64,000 bases of DNA from an uncultured Chloroflexota bacterium (GCA_937879875.1 CALFMN010000021.1:88492-152491), one strand, 5' to 3'. Positions 52,614 to 61,990 are shown, counted from the stretch's first letter. Notes: generated by a model from the sequence alone, not told the origin. Numbers and translations are program-made.

Positions 52614-54854
52614 ATGGCCACCGTCCTGGGGCTGCTGCTGCGCGATCCGGCCACGGGCGGCACGGCGGCCGTGCTCGCCGGCTACGGTCTGGCGCTTGCC
52701 TGGGCACAGCGCCGCGTCCGCGCCGGCGATGCCGAGCGGGCCGTCGTGATGATCTGCGCGGGTTTGCTGGCCGGCGACTTGCTGGTGGCGCTGTTCGAGC
52801 CGGCGATGCTGCCGGCACTCGGCAGCGCGCCGATGCTGGCCGTCGTCGTGGCGTTGCCCTATCTCGGTCGGCGCGGCCTCGGCCGGCTGATCGCCTTCTG
52901 CATCGCACAGGCCATGGCCGTGATGCTGCTCGGCGAGTACGTGCGCCTGGTACCGGAGCCCGCCGCCTGGCTGGCGAGCATCCTGCGCATCCTCTCGCTG
53001 GGTATGGTGCTGGCGATGGCGCTGTTCCTGCTCTGGCAGTTCAGCAGCCGCCTGACGGAAACGCTGGCGCAGACGCTTGCCGCGCGCTCGGAGCTGGAGG
53101 CGCAGCACGAGCGTCTCTCCGTCACCCTGGACAGCATCGGCGACGGCGTGATCGTCACCGACGAACAGGCGCGCATCACGCGGCTGAACCCCGTTGCCGA
53201 GGCGCTGACGGGCTGGAGCCAGGCGGATGCCGCCGGGCGGCCGTTCGCCGCGGTCTTCCAGATCATCAGCGAGGAGACACGCGGGTGCGCCGCCGATCCG
53301 GCAGCGAAGGCGCTCGACAGCGGCGAGATCGTAGAGCTGGCCAGTCATACGGCACTGATTGCGCGCGACGGCAGCGAACGCAGCATCGCCGACAGCGCCG
53401 CGCCGATCCGCGACGGCGCCGGCCGCATTCATGGCGCCGTGGTCGTCTTCCGCGATCAGACGCAGGCCCGCCGCATCGCCGCGCGCGTCGCCTTCCTGGC
53501 GGATCACGATGCGCTAACCGGCCTGATCAACCGCCGCCGCTTCGGCGAGGAGCTGGACCGCGCCCTCGATCACGCCGGTCGGACCAACTCCGGCGGTGCG
53601 GTGTTGCTCTGCGATCTGGACGGCTTCAAAGCGGTCAACGACAGCCTCGGCCACCGCGCCGGCGACGAGCTGCTCTGTGAGGTCGGCTCGCTGCTCGCCG
53701 GGGCGCTGCGGCCTGGGGATGTGCTGGCGCGCCTCGGCGGCGATGAGTTCGCGGCCCTCCTGCCCGACAGCGACGCGGCGGGTGCCCTGTGCGTGGCGGA
53801 ACGGCTCGTCGATGAACTGCGGCACGCCCGCTTCGCTGCCCGCGGTCAGCCCGTGCGCATCACCGCCAGCATCGGCGGCGCCCTCTTCCCGGAGCACAGC
53901 GCCGACCGCGATGAGCTGCTGATTCACGCCGATCTGGCGATGTACCGGGTGAAGGAGCACGGGCGCGACGGCGTCAGCCTGGAGCCGCCGGATGCGCGAA
54001 CGCGGCGCGAGCTGGCCGATACGCGCACCTGGGAGGAGCGGATCCGCTCCGCGCTGGACGGCGACGCGCTGCTGCTCTACCTGCAGCCGATCCTGCCGCT
54101 GCGGACCGGCCGCGACGCGGCGCCGCGCTTCGAAGCGTTGCTGCGCATGCGCGGCGTCGACGGCGAGATCATCGCCCCCGGCGCCTTCCTGCACATCGCC
54201 GAGCGCTCCGGCCTGATCCGCGCGATCGATCGCTGGGTCGTGTGCCGGGCGGTGGCGATGCTGGCCGCCGCCGAAGCCGCGGGCCAGCCACTGCAGTTGG
54301 CCGTCAACCTCTCGGGCAAGGCGTTCAGCGATGCGGAGCTGCTGGTGGAGATTCGAACCGTCATCCAGCGTTCAGGCGCCGATCCCCGGCACCTGCTGTT
54401 CGAAGTGACGGAGAGCGCGGCGATAGCAGACCTGCAGCGGGCGCGCGAGTTTGTGCTCTCGTTGCAGGAGCTGGGCTGCAGCTTCGCTGTCGACGACTTC
54501 GGCGCCGGCTTCTCCTCGTTCTACTACCTCAAGCATCTGCCCGTCGACCTGATCAAGCTGGATGGCAGCTTCGTCCGCAACCTGCCGCACGACACGGCCG
54601 ACCAGCATCTGGTCAAGGCGATGGTCGAGGTCGCCCGCGGCCTGGGCAAGCGCACGATCGCCGAGTTCGTCGGCGACGAGGAAACCCTCGCGTTGCTGCG
54701 CGACTTCGGCGTGGACTATGCGCAGGGCTATCACGTCGGCCGGCCGCGGGCGCTGGCCGAGACACTGCCCGCCGTGGCCGCGGAGCTGGAGCGCGCAAAC
54801 GTGACGCGCCTGCCGGCGCAGCCGCTGCATCTGCCGGACGAGCGCGTGGCGTAG
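52614..54854 (+). CDS. Membrane GGDEF-EAL protein (c-di-GMP cyclase/phosphodiesterase)
   Basis: The 746 residues from ATG 52614 begin inside the first transmembrane helix. The frame is open back to a TGA at 52467 with no ATG, GTG or TTG; an ATC at 52479 follows GGTGAGGT, so the real start is uncertain. Four to five transmembrane segments are followed by a PAS domain (SIGDGVIVTDEQARITRLNP), an intact GGDEF domain (LARLGGDEFAALLPD), and an EAL domain with RFEALLRM, NLSGKAFSD, FEVTESAAI, VDDFGAGFSS and IKLDGSFV. Both catalytic motifs look intact. It can in principle make and degrade c-di-GMP. Confidence 0.88.
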   Translation: MATVLGLLLRDPATGGTAAVLAGYGLALAWAQRRVRAGDAERAVVMICAGLLAGDLLVALFEPAMLPALGSAPMLAVVVALPYLGRRGLGRLIAFCIAQAMAVMLLGEYVRLVPEPAAWLASILRILSLGMVLAMALFLLWQFSSRLTETLAQTLAARSELEAQHERLSVTLDSIGDGVIVTDEQARITRLNPVAEALTGWSQADAAGRPFAAVFQIISEETRGCAADPAAKALDSGEIVELASHTALIARDGSERSIADSAAPIRDGAGRIHGAVVVFRDQTQARRIAARVAFLADHDALTGLINRRRFGEELDRALDHAGRTNSGGAVLLCDLDGFKAVNDSLGHRAGDELLCEVGSLLAGALRPGDVLARLGGDEFAALLPDSDAAGALCVAERLVDELRHARFAARGQPVRITASIGGALFPEHSADRDELLIHADLAMYRVKEHGRDGVSLEPPDARTRRELADTRTWEERIRSALDGDALLLYLQPILPLRTGRDAAPRFEALLRMRGVDGEIIAPGAFLHIAERSGLIRAIDRWVVCRAVAMLAAAEAAGQPLQLAVNLSGKAFSDAELLVEIRTVIQRSGADPRHLLFEVTESAAIADLQRAREFVLSLQELGCSFAVDDFGAGFSSFYYLKHLPVDLIKLDGSFVRNLPHDTADQHLVKAMVEVARGLGKRTIAEFVGDEETLALLRDFGVDYAQGYHVGRPRALAETLPAVAAELERANVTRLPAQPLHLPDERVA

Positions 54855-54878
54855 CGAGCGGGCGCAGGTGGGAGCGGC

Positions 54879-55919
54879 TTACGACGCCGGGTTCCAGCTC
54901 GTGTTGCCGCTGACGCAGATGAACGAGGCCTCCGGCGCGCCGATCGTGCTGCTGTAATCGACGGGCGCCCCGGGATCGCTGAAATAGCCGGCGCGCAGTG
55001 TCTTGAGACTGTTGTCGAAGCGCCAGATCGAGGTCACCAGCGACGGATCGTCCATACGCGGCAGCACGTTGATAATCGGCGTGCCCACCGGCAGGTTGAA
55101 AATCACCTGGTTGCAGCCGCGCGTCAGCGGCGCCGATCGCAGGGAGTTCTGGTCGGTGAGGCGTACCGACGTGAAGGCCTGCACCTGGTTCGGCGGGTTC
55201 GAGGCGATCACGGACGGCAGCAGCCCGCCCAGCACCAGCGTGTAGGCGTTCTGTGCTTGGACTGTCAGCGCGCCGATCGAGGCAATCGGCGACTGCCCGC
55301 CCGCTGGATAGACGTTCACCGTGTACATGCCGGGCTGCAGCGCCGTGTAGGCGCTCGCACTGCCGTAGCTTAGCGCGCCGGCAAGCGTCATGCCGCCGGG
55401 GTCCTCGGTGCGCACGTCGAAGCTGCCGGAGCCGGGCGAGGCGTTGACGATGCGCAGCCGCGGCAGCCCATCGGTCGAGACGCCGGCGTTGTCGCTGAGC
55501 TGCACGTGTTGGCCGATCTGCAGGTCCGGGGTCAGCGCAATACCGACGTCCGCGGGCGAGACGAGGCCGGAGATGACCCAGGTGTAGCTGCTGCCGGCCG
55601 CGACCGTCGCGGTGTCGCTCAGCAACTGGTCGAGCCGCCCGGACGCCGTGACCTGGACGTGGTGGCCGCCGGGCGCGAGCCCCAGATACTCCGATGTCTC
55701 GCCGAAGGCGAGGCCGGAGATGGCGCGGCCGCCGTCGACATAGACGTCCAGCGCCGGCGCATCGGCGGACAGGTGCAGGAAGCTGACCCGGCCCGACGGG
55801 CTGGATTGGGCGCTGGCCGCGCGGTGGGATAGCCCGAAAATGCCGAGGACGGCGGCAAGAACCAGGAAGAGCAAGCGGTCGCGTCGACGATGACCGCGCG
55901 GCGGCGCCGCTGGTGGCAA
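54879..55919 (-). CDS. Secreted DUF4397-domain protein
   Basis: The 346 residues start at TTG 55919 with GGGAGG seven bases upstream; a TTG at 55988 would add 23 residues. A membrane segment (LLFLVLAAVLGIFGLSHRA) leads to two DUF4397 modules (VSFLHLSADAPALDVYVDGG ... LGLAPGGHHVQVTASG; LRIVNASPGSGSFDVRTE ... LQPGMYTVNVYP). Family members are surface beta proteins, function unknown. The gene is convergent with the GGDEF-EAL gene 24 bases away. Confidence 0.85.
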   Translation of the reverse strand: MPPAAPPRGHRRRDRLLFLVLAAVLGIFGLSHRAASAQSSPSGRVSFLHLSADAPALDVYVDGGRAISGLAFGETSEYLGLAPGGHHVQVTASGRLDQLLSDTATVAAGSSYTWVISGLVSPADVGIALTPDLQIGQHVQLSDNAGVSTDGLPRLRIVNASPGSGSFDVRTEDPGGMTLAGALSYGSASAYTALQPGMYTVNVYPAGGQSPIASIGALTVQAQNAYTLVLGGLLPSVIASNPPNQVQAFTSVRLTDQNSLRSAPLTRGCNQVIFNLPVGTPIINVLPRMDDPSLVTSIWRFDNSLKTLRAGYFSDPGAPVDYSSTIGAPEASFICVSGNTSWNPAS

Positions 55920-56167
55920 AGGGTTCCTCCCGATGCTGCGGTGGAACGGACACCGCCGCGCCGAGCGCGAGTGCCCGTTCGGCTTCAAGAGGCGATGATA
56001 GCACAGCCTCCCGACACCCCGGACGCCAGGGCGATGTACGCGCCCGCAGCGCAGCCGCCTCCGCCGTGGGAGCTGGCATCTGGCATGCGGACGCTCGGCA
56101 GAGATCGACGCCGGCGGACCTGATGCGGGTCCGCCGGCGTCGCGTGTCGCGGTGCTGGAGGTCCAGG

Positions 56168-56752
56168 CTACCGCTGGTAAATGACCACCCCGTCGTTGTT
56201 CGCGACGAAGAGATAGTTGCCGGCCACGTAGATTCCGGCCTGACCAGAACCCTGGGCATCGTTCATCGCGTACTCGTGGCCGCCCAACGCGTGATACGTG
56301 CCGACGAATGTGCCCGACGAGTCCTGCACGGTCCAGGTGCCGTCAGCCTTAAACGTCACTGTCACGCCGAGATCGGACGACACGTCACCGTTGAGCAAAT
56401 TGCCCGTGATGCTGTGCCAGACCCCGAGTATTTCACTGTCGCTGGCCCGGACGCTCTGTACGCCCTGGCTGTCATCGGTGCTTTGCGCCGTTTGCCCCTT
56501 CTGCGCCGAGAGCCGCGCCTGCTGCGCCTTGCTGATGCCGGCCTGCAGCTTGTCCGGCGTAAGGCCGGGCAGGTTCGGGTTCACGCCGTTCGCGGTCTTG
56601 CCGGAGGCGGCGGCGGGCGCCTTGACGACCGGTGTCGTCGCTGGCCGGGCATTCGAGCCGCCGCAGGCGACGAAGATCGAGAGCGCGGCGCCCAGCCCGG
56701 CGAGTGCGAGCGTCCCACGCAACAAGCGGCGTCCGACAATAACGTTTCGCAT
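56168..56752 (-). CDS. Small secreted lipoprotein, function unknown
   Basis: The 194 residues start at ATG 56752 with AGGAGGTG six bases upstream. A lipoprotein signal ends AALSIFVAC; a polar linker follows with a helical segment (LPGLTPDKLQAGISKAQQAR). The C-terminal ~85 residues (ILGVWHSITGNLLNGDVSSD, VTVTFKADGTWTVQDSSGTF) look like a small lipocalin-like beta barrel. I do not recognise a named family. Confidence 0.75.
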   Translation of the reverse strand: MRNVIVGRRLLRGTLALAGLGAALSIFVACGGSNARPATTPVVKAPAAASGKTANGVNPNLPGLTPDKLQAGISKAQQARLSAQKGQTAQSTDDSQGVQSVRASDSEILGVWHSITGNLLNGDVSSDLGVTVTFKADGTWTVQDSSGTFVGTYHALGGHEYAMNDAQGSGQAGIYVAGNYLFVANNDGVVIYQR

Positions 56753-57000
56753 AGAGGCACCTCCTGGGCTGCTGTGTAAGGGCCTCCGCCCTTCGCTGAC
56801 ACCAGCTTCGCAGCCGGCGGGAGGCGTCGCTTGACGCACGCCTTACTCGCATCTCAGTGGCGGCTTACTTCGCCAGGCGTGCCCGCCGATGTTGGCCGCA
56901 TGCACCATCGCGGCCGTCGCCGTCGCCGGCACGCTGCTGTTCGCGGCATTCGGGCGTCGCCGCTCCGCCTGAGCGCAGCATGGCCGGCCCGCCGCTCAGA

Positions 57001-58203
57001 TCATGTGCGAGGCGGCAGACCCGCCCGCCTGCGCAGCGGCGTCGTGCGCACCGCCAGCGAGCCCGCGTCCACCGCCCAGCCGAGCGGTCCCAGCCGGCGC
57101 TTGAAGCCGACGTAGCTCTGCTCGCCGCGGATCAGGCTGGCCAGCAGCTCCCAGATGCGGTTGCTGCGACGCAGCAGCGCCAGATAGACGCCGGGCACAA
57201 GGTAGAACAGATCCTGGAAGCGGCGTGAGGCGATCAGGTCCGGCGTCAGCTCGCGATCGACCGTCGCGGCATAGCCGTCGAGCGAGACGGCGCGTCCTCC
57301 AAGCAACGCGGCCGCATGGCCAGCCGCGGCCCGGCCGCTGAAGATCGCGGCGTAGATCCCTTCGCCCGAAAGCGGATCGAGCAGCCCGGCCGCGTCTCCT
57401 GCCAGCGCCACGCGGCCGCGTGCCAGCGGCGATCCGGGCCGCCGCACCGGTAGCTGGTAGCCGCGCAGACCGTACAGCCGTTCCTCTGCTAGACCATAAA
57501 AGGCGCAGAGATCGCGCAGCCGGCCGCGCAGGCTGCCGGCCAGATACTGCCAGCCGCCGACGCCGACGTTGAGGTGGTCGCCTTTGGGAAACAGCCAGCC
57601 GTAGCCGCCGGGGATGCCGCCGAGGTCCATGCCGATCGCGCTCCGCCAGCGCCGCGGCAGGCCGTCTTCACAGGCGATGTTGCCTTCGAGCGCCACCGCA
57701 ACGTCGCGCGGTCCGCCGAGCCCGCTGAGCCGCGCCACCACACCGTTCGCCCCGTCGGCGCCGATCAGCAGACGCCCGTGCTGGCGCCCGCAGCGGCTGA
57801 CGACGGTGACGCCGTTGTCATGCAGTTCGAGGCCGCTCACCGCTTCCCGATCGTGGAAGATCGCGCCGGCCAGCTCGGCCTGTTGCACCAGTAAGGCGTC
57901 CAACCGACGGCGCTGCGTCAGAAAGGTGACCGGCGCGAAGGAGCGCCGCGCGAAGCCCTGACGCAGCTTGAGGCTGAAGTAGACGCCGTCGACGGTGCGT
58001 TCCACCACGGGCGCGAGATCGAAGGGCAGCAGCTTCGCCGCGCGGGGTGTGACGCCGCCGCCGCAGGGCTTGTCGCGCGGGAAGGCGGCGCGCTCCAGCA
58101 GCAACACGGAGCCGCCGCGCGCGGCGATCTCGCGCGCGGCCGTGCTGCCCGCCGGCCCGGCCCCCACTACGATCGCGTCGTAGATCACCGCGTCTACCTG
58201 CAT
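57001..58203 (-). CDS. Geranylgeranyl-reductase-family flavoprotein
   Basis: The 400 residues have the FAD motif VVGAGPAGSTAAREIAARG, then RDKPCGGGVTPRA, typical of the geranylgeranyl reductase group, and GRVALAGDAAGLLDPLSGEG. These enzymes reduce isoprenoid double bonds in quinones, chlorophyll or archaeal lipids. A UbiA prenyltransferase lies 4 kb downstream (62170), so the pair may belong to a quinone or isoprenoid-lipid pathway, but they are not in one operon. It is transcribed away from the structured RNA at 58340. Confidence 0.9.
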   Translation of the reverse strand: MQVDAVIYDAIVVGAGPAGSTAAREIAARGGSVLLLERAAFPRDKPCGGGVTPRAAKLLPFDLAPVVERTVDGVYFSLKLRQGFARRSFAPVTFLTQRRRLDALLVQQAELAGAIFHDREAVSGLELHDNGVTVVSRCGRQHGRLLIGADGANGVVARLSGLGGPRDVAVALEGNIACEDGLPRRWRSAIGMDLGGIPGGYGWLFPKGDHLNVGVGGWQYLAGSLRGRLRDLCAFYGLAEERLYGLRGYQLPVRRPGSPLARGRVALAGDAAGLLDPLSGEGIYAAIFSGRAAAGHAAALLGGRAVSLDGYAATVDRELTPDLIASRRFQDLFYLVPGVYLALLRRSNRIWELLASLIRGEQSYVGFKRRLGPLGWAVDAGSLAVRTTPLRRRAGLPPRT

Positions 58204-58303
58204 CTGCGATTGCGATCAGCGTATCGTCCATGCCGCGCCCGAGCGAGTAAAACCGCACACGGCCGGAAGGGCGGTGTGATTCAGTTTCTTTACGGAACGA
58301 TGC

Positions 58304-58332
58304 TTGACAACGCCGCGCCGGCTTGAGATCAT
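58304..58332 (+). promoter_or_regulatory. Promoter for the structured RNA
   Basis: TTGACA at 58304-58309 is a perfect -35; GATCAT at 58327-58332 is a 4/6 -10 at 17-bp spacing. Transcription would begin near 58340. Confidence 0.6.
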
Positions 58333-58339
58333 ACGCAAG

Positions 58340-58506
58340 TCAGGATGACTCCGACGAGCGAAACCGGCGGAGAGGCGGGCACTCATCGAGGCCGGGCCTG
58401 CTCAGGCCGCAAGGCAATGAGGGATCGCAAGATCCCGGGTATGTCCCGTGGAGCACCTGACACAAGATGACCGAGGGGCCGCAAGGTTCCTCGGTCATCG
58501 GCTTTT
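58340..58506 (+). ncRNA. Candidate structured RNA with own promoter and terminator
   Basis: This ~167-base stretch between divergent genes has no coding frame and a dense set of hairpins. CTCCG/CGGAG pairs near 58349-58372, CTCAT/ATGAG encloses a GGCCTG-CT-CAGGCC hairpin, GGGATC-GCAA-GATCCC has a GNRA tetraloop, and GGG-TATGT-CCC follows. It ends in a strong terminator. It could be a small RNA or a riboswitch leader for the gene at 58564. I could not match it to any riboswitch class I know. Confidence 0.6.
58466..58506 (+). terminator. Intrinsic terminator
   Basis: GATGACCGAGG (58466-58476) and CCTCGGTCATC (58489-58499) form a perfect 11-bp stem with a 12-base loop, followed by GGCTTTT. Confidence 0.8.
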
Positions 58507-58563
58507 CTGCGATTGTCGTATGATCGCCGTAACACCGTACGCCGCGCTCGCCGGGAGTGGACC

Positions 58564-59004
58564 GTGGCGAAGAAGGGACCGGCGGCCATGTTCAAGAAGC
58601 TCCTGATCGGCGGGGCGCTCCTCGGCGGCATTGCGGCATTCGTGCTGCGCAAGCGGCGCGGCGGCTCCGGCTACGACGACGACGAGATCGACTCGGCCGA
58701 CTACGGCGACTTCGGCGACCGCGGCGCTCCTGCGCCCGAGCAGCAGATGTCGGTGGCGCAGACGCAGCACGACACGACGCCGGAGGAGCTTTCCACCGCG
58801 GCGCGCGTCGAAACCAGCCTTGAAGATATTCGCACGGCTTTTCCCGGCGTCTCGGACGAGGATGTCAAGTCCGCCGAGGGCGACCTTGAGCGTTTGGCCA
58901 GCCTGATCGCCGAGAAGACGGGCGCCGATCGTGGCCAGGTGCGCGAGCGCCTGCAAGCGATCATCGACACGGACACCCCTGACCCCAGCTACCCGGCGCA
59001 TTAG
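58564..59004 (+). CDS. Small membrane-anchored acidic protein
   Basis: The 146 residues start at GTG 58564 (GGGAG upstream), with a single N-terminal hydrophobic segment (FKKLLIGGALLGGIAAFVLR), then KRRGG, an acidic stretch (GYDDDEIDSADYGDFGD) and a helical C-terminal region (VETSLEDIRTAFPGVSDEDV, LERLASLIAEKTG). No family recognised. It lies just after the terminator of the structured RNA, which might regulate it. Confidence 0.7.
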   Translation: MAKKGPAAMFKKLLIGGALLGGIAAFVLRKRRGGSGYDDDEIDSADYGDFGDRGAPAPEQQMSVAQTQHDTTPEELSTAARVETSLEDIRTAFPGVSDEDVKSAEGDLERLASLIAEKTGADRGQVRERLQAIIDTDTPDPSYPAH

Positions 59005-59057
59005 CCGCTGCGCTTCCACGATCTGGACATGGTGCAAGCCGACGATTCCCCTCCTGC

Positions 59058-59531
59058 GTGCATGCCCGCGGCCGAGGCGGTTCGTGTTGGGTTGACGGCG
59101 GCTGGGCCGTGGACGCCGTGCTTGGCGCGCAGACGCGGCCGCACGCTGATCTTGACTTGGTCGGCGCCCTTGCGGACCGCGATGCGACGATCGCTGCGCT
59201 CGCTCCGCTGGGATACCTGCTTGCCGAGGACGAGCTGCCGGTCCGCTACGTGCTGCGCGCCACTGGCGGCCGCGCAATCGACATCCACACGGTGACGTTC
59301 GATGCCGAGGGCGGCGGCCTGCAGCCCCAGCCGGATGGCTCGACGTTCCGTTACCCGCCGGAGGGCTTTCGCGGCAGGGGATGCATCGGCGGCCAGCCAG
59401 TACGCTGCCTGAGCGCCGAGACGCAACTGCTGTGCCACCTCGGGTACGAGCCGGACGGCGACGACCGCCACGACATGTACCTGCTGGCCGAACGCTGCGG
59501 TCTGGATCTGCCGCTGCCCTATGCGGTCTGA
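59058..59531 (+). CDS. Aminoglycoside/lincosamide nucleotidyltransferase-like protein, N-terminus short
   Basis: The 157 residues contain SCWVDGGWAVDAVLGAQTRP followed by HADLDLVGAL, the DGGW and DxD motifs of the LinB/AadB group. YVLRATGGRAIDIHTVTF and GGQPVRCLSAETQLLCHLGY complete the family pattern. These enzymes adenylylate antibiotics in some cases. The usual N-terminal helix of ~15-20 residues is missing in this frame, and GTG 59058 has no ribosome site, so the start may be frameshifted. Real antibiotic activity is unproven. Confidence 0.8.
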   Translation: MHARGRGGSCWVDGGWAVDAVLGAQTRPHADLDLVGALADRDATIAALAPLGYLLAEDELPVRYVLRATGGRAIDIHTVTFDAEGGGLQPQPDGSTFRYPPEGFRGRGCIGGQPVRCLSAETQLLCHLGYEPDGDDRHDMYLLAERCGLDLPLPYAV

Positions 59532-59539
59532 CGTGGGAG

Positions 59540-60640
59540 CTAGACGGCGGCTGCCCGCCGTTCGCGGCGGGCGACCTCTGCTCGCACGAGCGGCAGCAGG
59601 TCGCGGCCGTACTCGATCGCGTCGGGCAGCGGATTGAAGCCGCGGATCAGAATCGTGCCGACGCCGAGATCGTAGTAGGCCAGCAGCGATTCGGCCACTT
59701 GCTCCGGTGTGCCGACCAGCGCCGTCGTGTTGCCCGCCGCACCCGTCGCCGCCGCGATCGGCGTGAACAGGCGCTTATCCATGATCTCGCCCCGCGCCGC
59801 CGCGTCGAGCAGCCGCTGCGAGCCGACCGACTGCGGCCGGGCGCTGACGCCGTTGATGCCGTGCCCGGCGCGCACCGTTTTGATGCGCTCCAGAATTGAG
59901 TAGGCCCGATCCCAGGCCTTTGCCTCGGTTGCGCCGAGAATCGGGCGCAGGGAGACGCTGTAACGCGGCTGGCGGCCGTACTTCGCCGCTGCCGCGTTGA
60001 CCTCGGCCAGGCGCTCGCGCACATCGGCCAGCGGCTCGCCCCAGAACATGTAGCAATCGGCGTGCTTCGCGCCGACTTCGAGCGCCGCGCCCGAGGCGCC
60101 GCCGAAGTAGACCGGCACGTGCGGCTGCTGCAGCGGCTTCACCTCCGAGAAGGCGCGTTCGAAGTGGTAGAACTCGCCCTGGTGATCGAACGGCTGGTCT
60201 GAAGTCCAGACGCGGCGCATCACCTCCAGATACTCGTCGGTGCGGCGGTAGCGGGCGTCGTGGTCGAGGAAGTCGCCGTCGCGGCGCTGCTCGGCGTCGC
60301 TGCCGCCGGAGATGAAATGCAGGGCGAGGCGGCCGCCGCTGAACTGGTCGAGCGTGGCCGCCTTGCGTGCCGCCAGCGTCGGCATGACAAAACCAGGGCG
60401 ATGCGCCAGCAGGAAGCCGAGCCGGTCGGTCACGGCGGAAGCGTACGAGGTGACGCTCCAGGTGTCCGGCCCGGTCGAGCCGTAGCCGACGAGCACGCGG
60501 TCGAAGCCGCCGTCCTCATGGGCGCGGGAGAAGTCGCGCACAAAGTCGCGGTCGACCGTACCGCCGATGATGGAGACAGCCGCGCCCTCGGTTTCGGACG
60601 CCGGCCGCGTCCCGATCATGCCGATGAATTCGATGGGCAT
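59540..60640 (-). CDS. Flavin-dependent LLM monooxygenase (alkanesulfonate-type)
   Basis: The 366 residues start at ATG 60640 with GGAGG upstream. Motifs are MPIEFIGMIGTRPAS, FDRVLVGYGSTGPDTWSVTS, LAHRPGFVMPTLAARKAATL, DQFSGGRLALHFISGG and ARYRRTDEYLEVMRRVW. These match SsuD/SfnG-type bacterial luciferase-like monooxygenases that use FMNH2 and O2 to desulfonate alkanesulfonates or cleave similar substrates. No SsuE reductase or sulfonate transporter is adjacent. Convergent with the nucleotidyltransferase gene, eight bases apart. Confidence 0.9.
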   Translation of the reverse strand: MPIEFIGMIGTRPASETEGAAVSIIGGTVDRDFVRDFSRAHEDGGFDRVLVGYGSTGPDTWSVTSYASAVTDRLGFLLAHRPGFVMPTLAARKAATLDQFSGGRLALHFISGGSDAEQRRDGDFLDHDARYRRTDEYLEVMRRVWTSDQPFDHQGEFYHFERAFSEVKPLQQPHVPVYFGGASGAALEVGAKHADCYMFWGEPLADVRERLAEVNAAAAKYGRQPRYSVSLRPILGATEAKAWDRAYSILERIKTVRAGHGINGVSARPQSVGSQRLLDAAARGEIMDKRLFTPIAAATGAAGNTTALVGTPEQVAESLLAYYDLGVGTILIRGFNPLPDAIEYGRDLLPLVRAEVARRERRAAAV

Positions 60641-60682
60641 CGCCCGCCTCCGTTCGCTCAAGGCGCTGGTGCTCCGGCCGCC

Positions 60683-60712
60683 ATTGTATGGTTTGTCGAT
60701 TGATTTTTTCAA
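60683..60712 (-). promoter_or_regulatory. Promoter of the LLM monooxygenase gene
   Basis: On the minus strand TTGAAA (60707-60712) and TACAAT (60683-60688) are 18 bases apart in an AT-rich spacer, 43 bases before the start codon. Confidence 0.7.
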
Positions 60713-60799
60713 CTATCATTGCGCTGCGGCATGGCCACCGCGTTCCGGTTGGAACGACGGCGCTTGCCGCGAACGGACCAGACTGCTGCGCCCGTGCGA

Positions 60800-61018
60800 G
60801 GCACCTAACCCTGATCTGGCTTGCGCCAGATCTGTCCCTTCCCGCATCGGGAAAGGGACTTTTGGAGCGCTCCCTGCGGCGCCGGACGGCGGCGGGGCCG
60901 CGGTGCCCTTGTGGGACGCGCGGAGAGATGGGCTCCCATCCGCTCGTATGTCCTCGAACCCCACCCTTCCCCTGTGGGGAAGGGAGACGCGGCGCAAGCC
61001 GCGGCGGGGTTAGGTGCC
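60800..61018. repeat. Family A palindromic repeat
   Basis: This 219-base element has GGCACCTAACCCTG at the left and CGGGGTTAGGTGCC at the right, differing at one position. The inner blocks match 25164-25384 closely. Confidence 0.85.
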
Positions 61019-61081
61019 CCGCGCGGCCGACGCCATGCGGATCACTCGTAACAGTTCAGACTGAGCGGACGGTATGGTACA

Positions 61082-61990
61082 GTGCGGCGCATGGTTGAGC
61101 CGTCCCGAACGCGCGACGAACTGCTGGCCGAGAACGCCGGGCGCCGGGCAGAGCTGGCAGCGGTGCGCGGGGCGAACGCCCCGCGGCGCGAGCAGGTGGC
61201 CACGCTCGCCGAGCGGCTGCCGGCGCTGGAGCAGCGGCCGCCAGCGCCGGCGCTCAAGGCCAATCTTCCCAGGCCCGTTGGTCCCCGTCCAGCCCGCACA
61301 CGGCGGGCGCATCACCGCGCCCGGCCGCGGGAGGTGCCCCCGGTCCGCGTGACGCATGCTGTTGGCTGCTGCCCGGACTGCGGTGCCGCGCTGTCCGGCG
61401 GAGAAGTGGTCGGCCGGCGCCCGATCATCGACGTGCCGCTGGCGCCGGCCACGATCGCCGAGCACCTCAGGCTGGCCTGGCGCGGCCGCGTGTGCCCGAC
61501 GCCCCACACGCCGTCCGACGACCGCTCCGCCCCAGCGCTGTGCTGGGCGGCCAGCGCCCGCCCGCCCGCGCGTGGAGCAGGCAGGGGCCGCTGGCCTGGC
61601 GCACACGGGCACGCCGGGCACGCTGCCTGCCGCGGGCCCGGCGCCCCGGGGCATGGCCGCCGGGCGCCGCGGCGGGCCCGGCTGATCAGCGCCGCTGACG
61701 CGCGGGCCGGGCTGCCGGCCGCCCATGCCCGGCCGGGCGTGCCGGCCCGCGCTATGCTCGCAGCCGCACGGCGGCGCGGCAGCCAGCGCACACGGGCGGA
61801 TCGCGCCGCCGGGGCCGTGGGGGCTCGCGATGACCTGCGGCGAGGATCGGCGCCGTATCGGCCAGGGCGTCGCGGCCCAGACCGCCGTCGTGCGCCGGCT
61901 GCGCCGCAACGCCCGCCGCCGCACGGCCGGCTGGGAGGAGTCCTGTCTCCGCCGCGGGCTCCACGCCATTGCGATGCGTTTGCCCTGGCG
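61082..61990 (+). pseudogene. IS66-like transposase remnant
   Basis: The N-terminal part has a coiled coil (RDELLAENAGRRAELAAVRG, LAERLPALEQRP) followed by CCPDCGAALSGGEVVGRRPI and IDVPLAPATIAEHLRLAWRG, the zinc-binding region and conserved segment of IS66 transposases. After about 61490 the frame changes several times and no DDE motif can be followed. It is a decayed IS66 family transposase. Confidence 0.7.

Noticed and set aside
58340..58506. Calling the structured RNA a SAM, cobalamin, SRP or 6S RNA
   Set aside because: None of their conserved core sequences could be found; only generic hairpins are certain.
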